From NCBI RefSeq assembly GCF_023053635.1, contig NC_086192.1, positions 14,670,001 to 14,734,000 on the forward strand: a stretch of DNA of 64,000 nt. The letters run 5' to 3'. Of this stretch, positions 1 to 12,324 are shown piece by piece. This DNA is from Elgaria multicarinata webbii. Taxonomy: Eukaryota; Chordata; Lepidosauria; Squamata; Anguidae. The notes beneath the pieces are model-generated. The model made no database searches. It had not been told where the DNA came from and worked only from the letters and a program-made list of their open reading frames with translations. How positions within the stretch are numbered: position 1 is the first letter of the stretch; every line of letters starts with the position of its first letter. The position numbers were made by a program, and so were the translations under genes.

Positions 1-164
1 GAGGCCTCCCTCGACTACACCACTGGGTGCACGTTACCATCGCAATTCAGTGCCCTGCAAAGATGGGGCTTTTGGTTATCGGGCCAAATCGGATCATGCT
101 TTTCAGATCTATGTGCGTTTGCGTTTGGGGGCAGAGGGTGGCTCTCTACTCACTCTGCATTCCT

Positions 165-390
165 GCCCCCCTCCAGCTGGACATCAGGAAAAACTTCCTG
201 GCTGTTAGAGCAGTACGACAACGGAACCGGTGACCTAGGGAGGTGGTGGGCTCTCCCACACTAGAGGCCTTCAAGAGGCAGCTGGACAGCTCTCTGTCAG
301 GGATGCTTTAAGGTGGATTCCTGCATTGAGCGGGGGGTTGGACTCGATGGCCTTGCAGGCCCCTTCCAACTCTGCTATTCTAGGATTCCC
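165..390 (+). mobile_element. CR1 LINE 3' end, subfamily B
   Basis: ATCAGGAAAAACTTCCTGGC to CTTCCAACTCTGCTATTCTA. The tail word is present. Confidence 0.8.
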
Positions 391-747
391 GGCACACCAC
401 TAGCAGGAATCGAATGTTTCACTGGGGCGCTCCTGCTCCTCAGACCCAGCACACGTGGGCATGTTTCTCGCCTTGAGCTTTGCAAATTAAATTCGAGAAC
501 TGACGGTGCGATTCGCATCGTGTAACGAGAGGGCAGAACCCCGAGGGCAGGATTCCGGTGGTGGGTGGGGCCCCAATCCCAAGGAATGCCAGCAGAGTGC
601 AGCTTAAAGCTCTTATTAGGCTTGAGGAGAGGCATCTCAACTTTTTAGAATGGGGAGGGGCAGCTGCACAAAAGCTGGAACACTTTTTTGGGTGGGGGGG
701 CAGATTGGGGTCCGTGTTCCCTCTGGGGTAATGGTCAGAGGGGGCAC
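391..747. other. No feature recognised
   Basis: Plain non-coding sequence between two CR1 fragments. Confidence 0.6.
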
Positions 748-1650
748 ACTGAATGTCAGAGGAGCCCTGCTGCATCAGACCAAGGGTCCTTCCAGTCCAG
801 CAGTGTGTTCACACAGTGGCCGATTGGCTGTTGATCGGGGACCCACGAGCAGAGGGCTGTCTATACATCTCCTTTGCCCCACGGCGGCTGTGTGGTAGCG
901 CTGCGTCGGGTTATACGATGCAGACGCTGACTCTCAGCCACCCACCGTGGGCTTTTCCTTGAAGCTGCACCTTAAAAAAACGTCAGGGACTTACTCCGAA
1001 TTTTTCCTTTGAAGCGAGGTCGCCATGACCCTTCTGCCATATGACCCCACTTCAGTATCAAGCCAGGGGCTGATGGTGACCACAGACTGGTCACCGGAAG
1101 CCCAGCAGGTGGACAGGCTCAAATCCCCAGAGGACCTCTGGAAAGTCCGCACTGCCTCCTGCAAGGGGATTACCCCCCACCCGGCAACAACGAAACTGGG
1201 GTGTAGCAGCAAAGTGGCAACGTGAAGACAGGCTCCAGGACACGAGTGCCCATGTTCCCCAGCAACTGCCTCTGCTACTGGAGGTAGTGCATAGCTATCA
1301 GGACTAGTAGCCATGGATAGCCTTCTCCTCCAGGAATTTATCCAACCCCCTTTTAAAGCCATCCAAACTGGCGCCATCGCTACGTCTTGTGGCAGTGAGT
1401 CCCATAGTTCAACTCTGCGCTGTATGAAGAAGTCCTTCCTTTGATTTGTCCTGAATCTCCCACCCATCAGCTTCATGGGATGACCCCCGCTGGGTTCTAG
1501 TATTATGGGAGAGGGAGAAAAATGTCTCCTCGTCCGCATTCTCCACACCAGGTGGACCTCCCATCAGGTCTCCCCTCAGCCTACTTTTTTCCAGGCCAAA
1601 CAATACCGGCTGTTGCAACCTTCCCAAATTGGGGAGGGAAGCCCCACCCA
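748..1650 (-). mobile_element. CR1 subfamily A, interrupted
   Basis: Two parts, 748-867 and about 1226-1650, are consecutive in the subfamily. The intervening 360 bases are not CR1 and look like an insertion of unknown type. Confidence 0.7.
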
Positions 1651-2137
1651 TTGGCAGTGGGTGGAGCTGAAGCTAGAAGTGGGCAGGGCCAGAACCCAAA
1701 GTGGGTTTCACCCGCTTTCTTTGGGCTTATCTTTTCCCTTCCTTCTTTTCTCTCCCTTGCTAAGCGGCGAGACTCCAGGGAAGATTCAGAACGCTTCTGC
1801 TGAACGTTTGCAGTGATTGCATGCAGACAGCACTTAAAACTTTGCTAAGGGCTGCTATCCCACGGCCTCCCTGCCAGCGCAGAAACTATAAATGATCCGG
1901 AGATGCTTTCTTAACGGGATTAGCGCAGCAAGAACGCCCTGTGCGAAATGGAGGAGCTAAAAAAAAAAAAAAAACCTAGCAGAATACGAAAACGCCGATT
2001 TCTGCTGCCCTAGTTAAATTATCTCATTATGTAAAGGTCCAACGGAAGCTGATAACTGCATAACCAATTTATTACACACATGCACACAAATGATATATGT
2101 AAACCATGGTTATGGCTGAACGCTATCCATCTGCAGA

Positions 2138-2252
2138 ACCTGTGGTCTTCCAGATGGTTTGGATCACAGCTTCCATCAACCCCAGCTCACATGGCCAGTG
2201 TGCAGGGACGATGGAAGCTGTAGTCTGAAATGTCTGGAGGAAACCAGCTTGG
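2138..2252. mobile_element. Palindromic MITE, CTCCAGATG-TTGGA family, diverged copy
   Basis: TCTTCCAGATGGTTTGGATC pairs with a complementary GTCTGAAATGTCTGGAGG arm. Confidence 0.45.
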
Positions 2253-2417
2253 TGACAGGAGGTATATATAATCTGGATTTTTGGTGCCAATTATTTTTAA
2301 AAGTAACATTAGATCCACGCAACAAGCACAGGTCCATTTTATACCAAATCGTGTCTGCAGAAATTTTGGCCTACAAGGCCCCATCAACCCCAGCCATCAG
2401 AGTCAATAATGAGAGAT

Positions 2418-2742
2418 CAGGGGAGTTGCAAGTACTGGTTCCCCTCTGTTCAGCCCTGGTTAGGCCTCATCTTGAGTATTGCGTCCAGTTCTGGGCACCA
2501 CACTTCAAGAAGGACGCAGACAAGCTGGAGAGGGGTCAGAGGAGGTCCTGAGTGTTAGAGCAGTACGACAACGGAACCAGTGACCTAGGGAGGTTGTGGG
2601 CTCTCCCACACGAGAGGCCTTCAAGAGGCAGCTGGACAGCCATCTGTCAGGGATGCTTTAAGGTGGATTCCTGCATTGAGCAGGGGGTTGGACTCGATGG
2701 CCTTTGAGGCCCCTTCCAACTCTACCATTCTAGGATTCTATG
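2418..2742 (+). mobile_element. CR1 subfamily B with internal deletion
   Basis: The RT tail ([20 protein letters not shown]) joins directly to the 3' UTR near 2548. Confidence 0.8.
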
Positions 2743-4837
2743 TAGGCCAAAACATCTGGATGTCCAGACGATGCCTGCTTTTCAGCTCCTAAATCAAAAT
2801 AATTTTCATTCCTCTTAGAGCAAGAAGGCGGGGGACCATCCTAAACTCTGGGACACAAACACATCCTCCAACTAGCGGGACTCCACGGAACCTCCGGCAA
2901 CATGATAAAAGAGGCTCTTCGTAGCTGGCCTAGCTTCCTCTCTGGTGCTCTGCATTCCAAGATAATCCTCAGCCGTCTTCTCTCTTTAAAGAAAGATTAA
3001 GATGGATGGATGGAACATGTCAGGATGTGGGACCCAGGAGCTCTCCTGCAAACAGTGGCAGGAGATTCCCCCCCCCCACACACACACACCATCTTTTCCT
3101 CCCTCCCTCCCTAACACACACACACACACACACATTCAGCTTTTCTCAAGCTTGCTTCTCTGCATTGCAAAAGGAGAATATTTATATGTATCGGGAGCGA
3201 GAGAAGCGATCATAAAACAATAGAAGAAGCAATGAAAAAGCAATTCTTTTAACTACAGAAGAAGCCTTCCTTCCCCAACACAAGCTCTGCTATCCTTATT
3301 TTTATTTTCCTGCCTACAAGTAGCTGCAGGCTGTCCCCAGACCTCTGCAAATACACAGATCAGAACCAAACGACACCACCACCAGCACCCCACCCTGCAA
3401 AAAACAAAAAACCCTTCCAAGATCTGGGTGGGATTACTGAATGGAATATCTTCCCTTCTCTGCAGCCAGCCGGCACCCACAATTTTTGCGCGGATTTGGG
3501 ATCCGTCACCGGAGACGCTTCGCTTTGGGGAGAAGGTGTCCTTGGCGTACTCAGCAACGCAAGGTAAAAGGCTCGGACCCTTGCGTGTGGAGGGGGGTGG
3601 GGAAAGGGGGGGCTGGGGGTGGGGAAGACCTTTTCACCTCTGTAACAGCCCAGGAGGGTGGCTGGGCGTGAGACGGAGAGGTTGCACAGGTGAGCTTGCT
3701 CAGGTAGCAGCGTCCTCCGGGCCAAATGCAATGGAGAGCGAAGGGGGGGGGGAGAGAGAGAATGGTGTAATTCCAACTGATGGTCAAAGTTAACATTGTA
3801 CCCCTGGAATGAGGAGGTTTTGGGGAGGGGTGCAAGAACACTTCACTGCCCTTCCTGTTTACCTTCCCGTCCCCCGCCCAGCAGCCAAATTTTGGAGATC
3901 TGGGGGCGGAGAGCTTGTTTAAGGGGGGGGCCTGCTCCAAGAAGAGAAGCCACAGATTAGCTTTGAGAGCTGCTGACAGAGTGAGCTATGGGAGGGGGGG
4001 CATTTGAAGGTCTCGTGACCATGACCGTGGAAAGAAACTTGAACCTCGGGGTGTCCCTCCCCCCGGCCCTTTCATCTTGCTCCTCTCCAAATTCGGCAGG
4101 GGTCTTAGGGGGTGTCTACCCTGCTGTAGTGTAGGATCAGGGAAGGTATGTTTCTCCTGGTGTCTAAGAGGATGCCAATCAAAATTTCAGCCCTTTTGGG
4201 GATCCAGAGAGAATTAGGCCGGTCAGTTTCGCCGCTGGCGTAATTGACCAATTAAACCCGCCACTACTTCGGTCAAAATTAAGGATCACACGACCCGGAT
4301 CTCGCAAAGACCCCGGCCACGCACACAGAACGGACTCTCAAATGGTAGCCGAGTGGAGAAGGCCCAACAAGTCCCCGCGGGGCACACCGGACTTCCTTCC
4401 CGCGTGCAGAGGGTGCCTTTCCTGCTCCCACCCTAGACTTGCACCCTCTCTCCATGTGCGCTGCTGTGGAGCGCATGGCCGCTTGTTTGCCAACAGGCGA
4501 CGTTTGTCGCATGTCCACGTGCACCCGGGTGGCCGAAGCGCCGTCCTGCGCGTCCCTGCGCACTGTTGGAGCATGGATGCACGTGGGAGCATAGGTCTGC
4601 TGCTGGTATATTGGAGGTTAGATCGCATGGGCCGGGGAAGACTCGTGGCATGATAACGTTCCAGTAGGTGGGACTTAGGGTCTCTGAGATCAGTAGAGTT
4701 CCTCGGCTGCATGCAGCTTGGCTCGCTGACTTGAGTCATCCAGAGCTCTTTGCCATGTAGACTGATATTTTCTGTACTGCTCTTGCCCTCTGCTCGGTTG
4801 TCTGCGTAGATCAGCTCATCTCTGAGATTTTCTCTAC
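2743..4837. other. Intergenic, no gene recognised
   Basis: A CA microsatellite near 3.1 kb, G-runs at 3580-3760 and 3990, and a GC-rich, CpG-containing patch at 4290-4640. No exon with convincing splice sites or a known family was seen. Confidence 0.6.
3070..3135. repeat. (CA)n tracts with a CCTCCCTC spacer
   Basis: Two CA runs separated by pyrimidine sequence. Confidence 0.9.
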
Positions 4838-4953
4838 CAGGCTTCTCCAACTGGGCGCCCTCCAGATGCGTTGGATTGCAGCTCCCATCATTCCCAGCTG
4901 ATGGGAGTTGCAATCCAATGCATTTGTAGGGCACCAGGCTAGGGAAAGCCGGT
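4838..4953. mobile_element. Palindromic MITE, CTCCAGATG-TTGGA family
   Basis: The arms GCGCCCTCCAGATGCGTTGG and its complement (CCAATGCATTTGTAGGGCAC) surround ATCATTCCCAGCTGATGGGA. Confidence 0.6.
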
Positions 4954-5479
4954 CTGTATAATCACCTAGGTGAAGCCAGCCGTATCTTTTGCACAGAGTG
5001 GTAGATTTGACAGGTTTTTGGTCATTTCCAAATCCGATTCTGTCCCCCTCCCCCCGCACCTGTGTGTTTCCTAGCTAAGCTGGAAATGCACAATTTGAAG
5101 CCAAATTCGCCTTTGCAACACCCAACTTTACGATTCTACCAACATCCTGAGCTCCGGGGTGACGTGTGTGTTTACAGTCTGCGCATGCTGGCTGGCACAT
5201 AAAGCTGCCACAGATCAGCTGACGAACGTGGCTGCCTCCATTTGTGAGAATCCATGCGCTCCCCGTGTGCAGGGGTGGGCCATCCCCTCGCTGCCGGGGC
5301 ATGCGCTCCCCTTGCGAACACCTTCACCCCTGCACATCGGCGGATCTCTTGCTCTCCGGCGTGCAAAGCGCAGCCGCTCGAAAAACTTTGTTTTTTTAAG
5401 TCGGTTTCTGTTTGAAGTGCGATCCGGTCCAAATCCACTTTAAAAGCCAGCTCTGTTTAAAGGGAGTGCAGGACAGGAC

Positions 5480-5720
5480 TGGCGTCAAGGGTGGGCGTGG
5501 CTGGGCAGCCACCAAGGGCCCACACCTCAGCTGCCCCCCCCCTGAAAAGAGTGGCTCCCCTTCTTCTCCTATGCAACTGCCTTGTTCACCTGCCTTTCCT
5601 TCTCGCTGAGACAACAGTGGTGCTGAGAACAAGGAGCAGCAGATGCCGCGGCCTCCTGGTTCCCTGGCTCTCTGCCTGCCAAGCAAGCTGGCGGTCGCAA
5701 CGCTGAGGAAGAGGAGCAAG
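5480..5720. repeat. Unclassified GC-rich dispersed repeat X, copy 1
   Basis: GGCCTCCTGGTTCCCTGGCT with flanking GCAACTGCCTTGTTCACCTG and AGACAACAGTGGTG words recurs at 29270, 32250, 32600 and 45430. Confidence 0.45.
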
Positions 5721-5756
5721 GGTGTTGCCAAGCCTGGTAGGGCAGTTTCCAGCTCT

Positions 5757-6518
5757 GTTTGGTGGCCCCGCTACGCCCCTATCTGGACAGGGATAACCTA
5801 GCTTCAGTCGTCCACGCTCTGGTAACCTCCAAATTAGATTACTGCAATGCCCTCTACGTGGGGCAGCCTTTGAAGACGGTTCGGAAGCTGCAGCTTGTGC
5901 AAAATGCGGCGGCCAGATTGATAACTGGAACAGGGAGGTTTGAGCATGCAACACCGATTCTGGCCCGCTTGCATTGGCTGCCTATATGTTTCCGAGCCCA
6001 ATTCAAGGTGCTGGTTTGAACCTATAAAGCCCTACATGGCTTAGGACCACAATACCTGACGGAACGCCTCTCCCGACATGAACCTACCCGTACACTGTGC
6101 ATCAGCATCTAAGTTCCTCCTCTGAGTGCCTACTCCGAGGGAAGCTCGGAGGATGGCAACAAGGGAGAGGGCCTTTTAAGTGGTGGCCCCTCAATTATGG
6201 AACGATCTCCCCGATGAGGCTCTCCTGGTGCCAACATTGTTATCTTTTGGGCGCCAGGTCAAAACCTTTCTCTTCTCCCAGGCATTTAACAGCATTTAAC
6301 ATCATTTGCTAAGTCTGTTTGTTTTTTAACGGACCCCAGAACTGTCGTCGTTTAAAATAGATACTGTTTTATACTGTTTTTATATTTTTCATGGTTTTAA
6401 ATGTTGTATACTTTTTTAACGTTCACTGTTTTTAACTTTTGTAAACCGCCCAGAGAGCTCCGGCTATGGGGCGGTATATAAATTTAATAAATAAATAAAT
6501 GAATAAATAAATAAATAT
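5757..6518 (+). mobile_element. L2-type LINE 3' end, about 760 bp
   Basis: The RT tail (SKLDYCNALYVG, RKLQLVQNAAARLITGTGRF, LHWLPICFRAQFKVLV) is followed by AACCGCCCAGAGAGCTC, GGGCGGTATATAAAT and (AAAT)n. The most complete copy. Confidence 0.85.
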
Positions 6519-6974
6519 TCCACAAACTTAAATAGCGCTAGTGGGATCTTTCCGTCGTGCAAGGGGTTGCCCGTTACACCCGGGCAGTCGCGTCCACGAC
6601 CGGTTGCACAAGCGGAACGCACGACAGCTTGCACAAAAGCGCTCTCCGGAGAAGCGCAAACGAAACTTTAGTTCAGAACCTAGTTTTCATGAGCACAACG
6701 TCACTTGCGCTAAGCACAAACCGCCCCAGGCTTTAAGAGACGTGTTTATCTGCTCACTTGCCTTCGCGCTAGGATTTTGCCAAAGACTAACAGAGTACCA
6801 AAAGCATAGAAGCAATGCAGGTCTGAAAACTTGGTGGTAATTGTGGCATGGCAGCAGGGGGTCCAAAGTATCTGCTTAATGCTACCGTATCTCTTGAGAT
6901 GGTTCAAAGGCCCCTTGCAAAACTAATTTTCCTAGGATTCTTCGGCAGCCTAGAAGAAAACATAAAGGCCCAGA
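6519..6974. other. Intergenic, CpG-containing, unassigned
   Basis: 6541-6720 is richer in CpG than its surroundings, but no known repeat or exon is recognised. Confidence 0.5.
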
Positions 6975-7122
6975 GATAAACAGATACACACACACACGGC
7001 AAGTCCACATGCACAAAAGATACCCCCCCACACACAAAGATCCATGCACACAAGAAGACACACACACAATGACACAAATGGAAAAAGACACATACATGCA
7101 AACACACACACGCATCCCACCC
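6975..7122. repeat. Imperfect CA-rich low-complexity tract
   Basis: ACACAC runs broken by AAAGAT and ATGCA words. It stops at a CR1 fragment. Confidence 0.8.
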
Positions 7123-7135
7123 CATTCCAATTTAA

Positions 7136-7378
7136 CATAAGAACATCAGAAGAGCCCTGATGCTGGATCAGACCAAGGGTCCATCTAGTCCAGCACTCCG
7201 TTCGCACAGTGGCCAACCAGCCATCGGCCAGGGATGAACAAGCAGGACATGGTGCAACAGCACCCTCCCACCCATGTTCCCCAGCAACTGGTGCACACAG
7301 GCTTACTGCCTCTGATACTGGAGGTAGCACACAACCATCAGGGCTAGTAGCCATGGATAGCCTTCGCCTCCAGGAATT
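7136..7378 (-). mobile_element. CR1 subfamily A 3' fragment
   Basis: It starts AACATAAGAACATCAGAAGA and runs to CTTCGCCTCCAGGAATTTG. Confidence 0.8.
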
Positions 7379-7379
7379 T

Positions 7380-7505
7380 GCACGAATTGCAGCCGAATTA
7401 ATCCAAACGGTGGCCGAAATCGGCAAATGACAATCGGATTTGTGCAAATTTGGTGGTAATTTGAGGAAGTTGCTCGGAAATTTGCACAAGTTGCGGAGTC
7501 TCCAA
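7380..7505. repeat. AATTTG/GCAAAT word-rich tract
   Basis: Irregular repeats of GCAAATTTG and CACGAATTGC words. Similar tracts lie at 10810-10920, 38255-38440, 40415-40460 and 51740-51920. Confidence 0.5.
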
Positions 7506-7802
7506 AAATGCACAGAATTCTCAGGAAACTGCAGACCTTCTAACACTGAAATTATGGTATATGGAATCATGGCGAAAAGCCACAGCAGAAAAACTGACAT
7601 GTCAACCGAAACTCACTAGAGGCAAAGTCAAAACATCTGACTTTTATCAAATATGGCAGGATTTTATTCTGTACACTCTTCAGGGATGTACCCAGCAGTA
7701 TTTGTCAAAGCTTTCCCTCAGATTATGGCAAAGAGACTAAATGTTATCTTGATGTAGTGAAGAATTACAAAGAAAATTTCTAAGCAGCTGATGGATTTCA
7801 CA

Positions 7803-7987
7803 TACCGTATTTCTTCGATTGTAAGACGCCATCGATTGTAAGACGCACACTAATTTCAGTACCACCAACAGAAAAAAAGCTTTGATTCTTAGAAATAATA
7901 AACGCACTTGCGATTCTAAGACACACCCTGTTTTTAGAGATGTTTATATGGGGGGGAAAAGTGTGTCTTAGAATCGAAGAAATACGG
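7803..7987. mobile_element. MITE, CCGTATTTCTTCGATT family, copy 1
   Basis: About 180 bases with inverted ends CCGTATTTCTTCGATTGTAA and TTAGAATCGAAGAAATACGG, flanked by TA on the left. Internal repeats of GATTGTAAGACGC are present. Confidence 0.75.
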
Positions 7988-8737
7988 AATATCTTGGTCT
8001 GTAAAATACAGCAGAAAAAAATATGAATAGAGGTTATATGTACTACCTTCTGGCAATAGTTAGATGTAAATTCAGTGTATTTCTGTTTATTTCCTTCTTT
8101 CTTATTATTTTGATTTTCTTGTGGCTTTGTTTGTGATTTTCTTTTGGAAAACTACTAAGATCCTTTTAAAAAAGATTCCCAGAAAATCTGCAGGTTCACC
8201 CGACTCATTGCAAATTGAGTGGGACGCTGCAGCAGGGACTGAAACCAAGTCCAGGGACATGAGCCTAGGAAAACTCTTTTAACTCCATTCTCCAAATTGG
8301 ATTTCTTCGACATCCTTAGCTAGAACAGACGAAGAGGGAGAATTCTTAGCAACTCTGGTGGACTACAGTTCCCAGGATCCTTCAGGGGAAACAATGGCAG
8401 TTAAAGTGGCATCAAAGCTGTATGGATCGGTTGTGCAGAGAAGGTTAGGGTAGCCTGCAAAGCGTGGTTGAAAAAGAGGACACGGACCACCCAAAAACAA
8501 GACAAAGGAGGACTCCTATTTGAATAACACTGATGCAAATGTGCAGGTGCTAATTTAGCAAGAATTGTTATCATTTAATGTTAAACTTTCATTGATAACT
8601 TACCTGTTCTCCCTCTGTATGGTTCTTTGATTTCAAACTAGACTTGGGCAGTCCTTCAAATGGAGGACACCTTCAAATACAGGGGTGTCCTCTGCCAGCC
8701 CTCCAAAATAGAGGACTGTCTTCATGGAAAGCAGGAG

Positions 8738-8818
8738 AGCTGTGAACCGCCCAGAGAGCTCCAGCTTTTGGGCGGTATAGAAATGCAATAAATAAATAAA
8801 TAAATAAATAAATAAGCT
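8738..8818 (+). mobile_element. L2-type LINE tail
   Basis: GTGAACCGCCCAGAGAGCTC, GGGCGGTATAGAAATG and (AAAT)n. Confidence 0.85.
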
Positions 8819-8826
8819 GTCGTGAC

Positions 8827-8990
8827 CAGTGGAGGTGGGTGGCTTTGATTTTGGCAGGGCTATGAATCCATCCTGGGTTTTAGTCAGAACTCCAAAGGAG
8901 ATCTCCAAGGTGCTCAAACAAATCCACAAAATAGATTCAGCAGTATAGATTCACAGCTTCACTGAAATTGGAGCCACCGGCGTCCGCTGG
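8827..8990. mobile_element. hAT-like MITE, CAGTGGAGGC family
   Basis: Ends CAGTGGAGGTGGGTGGC and GGAGCCACCGGCGTCCGCTG, diverged. It follows directly on an L2 tail. Confidence 0.5.
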
Positions 8991-9329
8991 TTGCAACTCA
9001 AACGAAGATGGATCCTGGTGAAGCACCAGAGAAGAAGACACCACCCATGAAAGAGAGAAGAGAAAGCATGTTAATTTATATGTCCCGCTGCAAATGGAGG
9101 TATCGCGATTATAATTTAAATAGAAAGACGGTACATCTCACCGTAGTGTGGGAGACCGCAGCCTGGCAATTTGCAGACCGGCCTTTTCAGGCTGCTGTCC
9201 AGGTGCGGTTCGTGGGCGATTTCAAAGTTTGGTCTGGACAGTTCTTCAAATAGAAGATTGCCCTCTGCAAAAGAGGGCAGGAGGCCACCCTCGATCAGAC
9301 GCAGACTGTCATGGTTTGCAACTTGAGGG

Positions 9330-9745
9330 CACAATCCTATGCATGTTTAGACAGACAAAAGTCCTACAATCCTATGCATGTTTGGACAAACAAAAGTCTT
9401 ACATTCCTATGCATGTTTAGACAGAGTCCTACAATCCTACACATGTTTAGACAGACAAAAGTCTTACATTCCTATGCATGTTTAGACAGAAAGTCCTACA
9501 ATCCTATGCATGTTTGGACAGACAAAAGTCCTACAATCCTATGCATGTTTGGACAGACAAAAGTCTTACATTCCTATGCATGTTTAGACAGAGAGTCCTA
9601 CAATCCTATGCATGTTTAGACAGACAAAAGTCCTACAATCCTACACATGTTTAGACAGACAAAAGTCTTACATTCCTATGCATGTTTAGACAGAGAGTCC
9701 TACAATCCTATGCACGTTTAGACAGACAAAAGTCCTCTCTAAACA
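9330..9745. repeat. Minisatellite, 30-35-bp monomers, 12 copies with higher-order pattern
   Basis: The monomer is CCTATGCATGTTTAGACAGA plus AAAGTCCTACAAT. Two long forms and one short form alternate in a three-monomer order. Confidence 0.9.
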
Positions 9746-10423
9746 TGCAAAGCATTGGGCCTTCGGTTTCTTAGTCATTTGGAAAACCTGCCTGGCCAAC
9801 AAGCATCTATTTGTAGAGTGGAGTGGGAAATTCGGCTTTTTACCATAATTTTGGTCAGAGTGCCCTGACTGTATCATGGTGTAGTGAAACGGGATTTTAA
9901 AGGTGGGTAACGAATTTGCGTTAAATTGTTCCCCGCCACCACCCCTGCCCAGATGTGCGCTCTTAGATGCTGCCGAAGAGAAGGGAAATACTTGGAGCCG
10001 TTGAGAGAGCGGAGGATTTCTGGTGGAGTGAATGGGAGGTTAGAGAGAGATCATTCCAGCGGCCTCCTAAATTAACACGTCGCTGACTTAATTACATTGG
10101 AAAGACAAGCACAGCAATGACATAACGGAGAGATTCATTAACTTCAGCCAGGCTTGTGTTTATTGACGAAAAACGAGCTAGGCGTAACGGATTCAAGAGA
10201 GAGGGAGCTGTGTTGCCCACTTTTTTCTCTGCTAGCGCTCCCATGCCTTTCACAACAGGCAGAGATATTCCACAGGTGAAGCTTACCCTAACGACACAGG
10301 AAAGGAAGGGGTCGCCAGGTTGGTTTTTACCTGTCCGGCAGTTGCTAAGTGGAGCAGAGAAGAGAGGGAGGGAGGGAGGGAAAATGTCCCAATGGTTTCT
10401 TCCGAAGTTGCATCTGCAAGTGT

Positions 10424-10457
10424 TCTTATTTATTTATTTATTTATTTATTTATTTGA
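10424..10457. repeat. (TTTA)n microsatellite
   Basis: About eight units, probably the remnant of a reversed LINE tail. Confidence 0.85.
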
Positions 10458-10807
10458 GAACTAACCACAGAGTTTTCAGGCTTTTGGCAAAAGACCATCC
10501 GCTGCCCTTCCTCTGCCGTGGTTGTGCGTGAGAGTCCTCCTTCTCACCCCAGCCTTTCAGCAGAATCATTTCTCTTACACAGAATACCGTAGGTGCCTTT
10601 GAAAAGAATGCCGTTACCTGATGGCGAGAGATTTCAGGGCTCTGTGTAGCCTCCAAGGAGAGTCCCAAAACGCAGCCTCCCATGGCTTGGAAATCAAGCC
10701 CTTTATGGGCTCAGCAGACTTTCGCTGCGGGAGTGCGTTGCCTTGCCTCACCTCAAGATTTCCCCGAATTTTTTTCCCCATACATTTTTTGGGGGGTGGG
10801 GGTGGCG

Positions 10808-10920
10808 GCAGCCGCAATTTGTGCAAATACAGACCTGCGGAAATCGTGGCAGGGCTTTGCGCCACTCGTACAAATCTGCACAAATTCGTGCAAATTACAA
10901 CTGTGATTTGTGCAAATTTT
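10808..10920. repeat. AATTTG/GCAAAT word-rich tract
   Basis: CAATTTGTGCAAATACAG, CTGCACAAATTCGTGCAAAT and GATTTGTGCAAATTTT occur together. Confidence 0.5.
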
Positions 10921-11493
10921 AAAACGCAGAAAATGACTCGTGGCAGACTAAAAAATGAATCAAAGTCCGGGGGAAGAGGGAGAGGTCCAAGCTGACCAAA
11001 ATTCGGTGAGCTCCACGCCTCCCCACCCCCAATGGATTCCTCTGACATCCCATATCAATAAACCTGTTCTTGCAGTTTTCATCAGCACAAAACTAGTCTT
11101 TTGTTAAGCTGATGGGTCTTAATTGCCTGTTCAAGCCCAGACCACTGCTACATGCTTTACAACAGAGTTAGTTCACAAGAATGTATTTTCGCCCCCTCCC
11201 GCCCACGACCTCCAGCTACTGTGAGGACTGCAGCTAAGAGCAGAGGAAACAGGGAATTCTAAAGGCGGAGGGCGGATGAGGGCAGCAGCATCCTCGCTAT
11301 TTAAAAACTGCCCGTGAGCCTGGCTCCACTGTGCCCGGAGTAGTGATGGACACTAAAGCTTAGACAGCTTTACAAGGGGACTGGACATAATCATGAAGGA
11401 TGAGGAGGGAGTTATTAGCAGCTACGAGTTAGGAAGTCATTATGAAACCTCTATGGCTTGGGGCAGTATACTCAGCAATGCTGGTTGCTGGGG

Positions 11494-12075
11494 AGTCCTA
11501 CAATCCTATGCATGTTTTGATAGAAGAAGCCCTACAATCCTATGCATGTTTTGACAGAAGCCCTACAATCCTATGCATGTTTTGATAGAAGAAGCCCTAC
11601 AATCCTATGCATGTTTTGACAGGGGAAAGGCCCCACAATCCTATGCATGTTGCAACAGGGAAAACATTCTTGCAATCCTATGCATGTTTCAAGAGAAACA
11701 AGTCCAACAATCCTATGCTTCTTTTGCCTGGAAAAGGTCCTACAATCCTATGCATAATTAGACAGAACAGAGCCCTGCAATCCTGTGTACGTTTGGGCAG
11801 AAATAGTCCTACAATCCTATGCATGTACTGACAGGAAAAGGCCTACAATCCTATGCATGTTGCAACCAAAACATGTTCTGCGATCCTATGCATGTTTCAA
11901 GAAAAACAAATCCAACAATCCTATGCTTCTTTTGCTTGCAAAAGGTCCTGCAATCCTATGCATGTTTAGACAGAAAAGAATCCTATGATCCTGTGCCTGT
12001 GTGGACAGAAATAGTCCTACAATCCTATGCATGTTGTGACAAAAAAGTCCTACAAACCTATGCATGTTCAGGCAG
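11494..12075. repeat. Minisatellite, same monomer family, about 18 copies with 209-bp higher-order repeat
   Basis: CTACAATCCTATGCATGTT recurs about every 30 bases. Diagnostic variants (TGCAACA, TTTCAAGAGAAAC, CTTCTTTTGC, GCAGAAATAGTCC) recur in the same order about 209 bases apart. Confidence 0.88.
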
Positions 12076-12079
12076 GGGG

Positions 12080-12324
12080 GAAAAAAACCCTCCCAGCTCA
12101 CGCTCTGATCCAACAGGGCCTCTCCTCAGGTCTTCCCCCTCTTGACGCAATTTCTCTTGGTCTCCCAGTGACAGGCCGAGCCGGCGAGGAAATGGTTCCT
12201 GACTGTGGCTGAAACCGCCGCTGCCGGAATATGCAGCCGGGCGGCCTCCCTGGCAGCGCAAAGGCAGCGGGCTGTGGCGAGGAGCCGGTTGCCACGTTGC
12301 GCAGGGGGCCCGGCGCCGGGAGGC
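12080..12324 (+). promoter_or_regulatory. GC-rich leader and probable proximal promoter of RASL10B
   Basis: The 245 bases before the start codon are CpG-rich and unlike the AT-rich minisatellite that abuts them upstream. No TATA box stands out. A CpG-type promoter is inferred from position and composition only. Confidence 0.35.

Larger units (their letters stand above)
9746..11493. other. Intergenic between the two minisatellites
   Basis: Apart from the (TTTA)n run and one AATTTG tract nothing is recognised. Confidence 0.55.

Noticed and set aside
9311-9619. Open frame of 102 codons with repeated YACLD and PMHV motifs
   Set aside because: It is the chance translation of the minisatellite; the repeat unit is not conserved as protein.
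9330-12075. CRISPR-like regular spacing of ATGCATG words
   Set aside because: Both repeat and spacer parts are repetitive and the genome is eukaryotic; these are minisatellites.
12205-12324. In-frame N-terminal extension of RASL10B
   Set aside because: The frame is open but has no ATG before 12325, and the family starts at MVxT.
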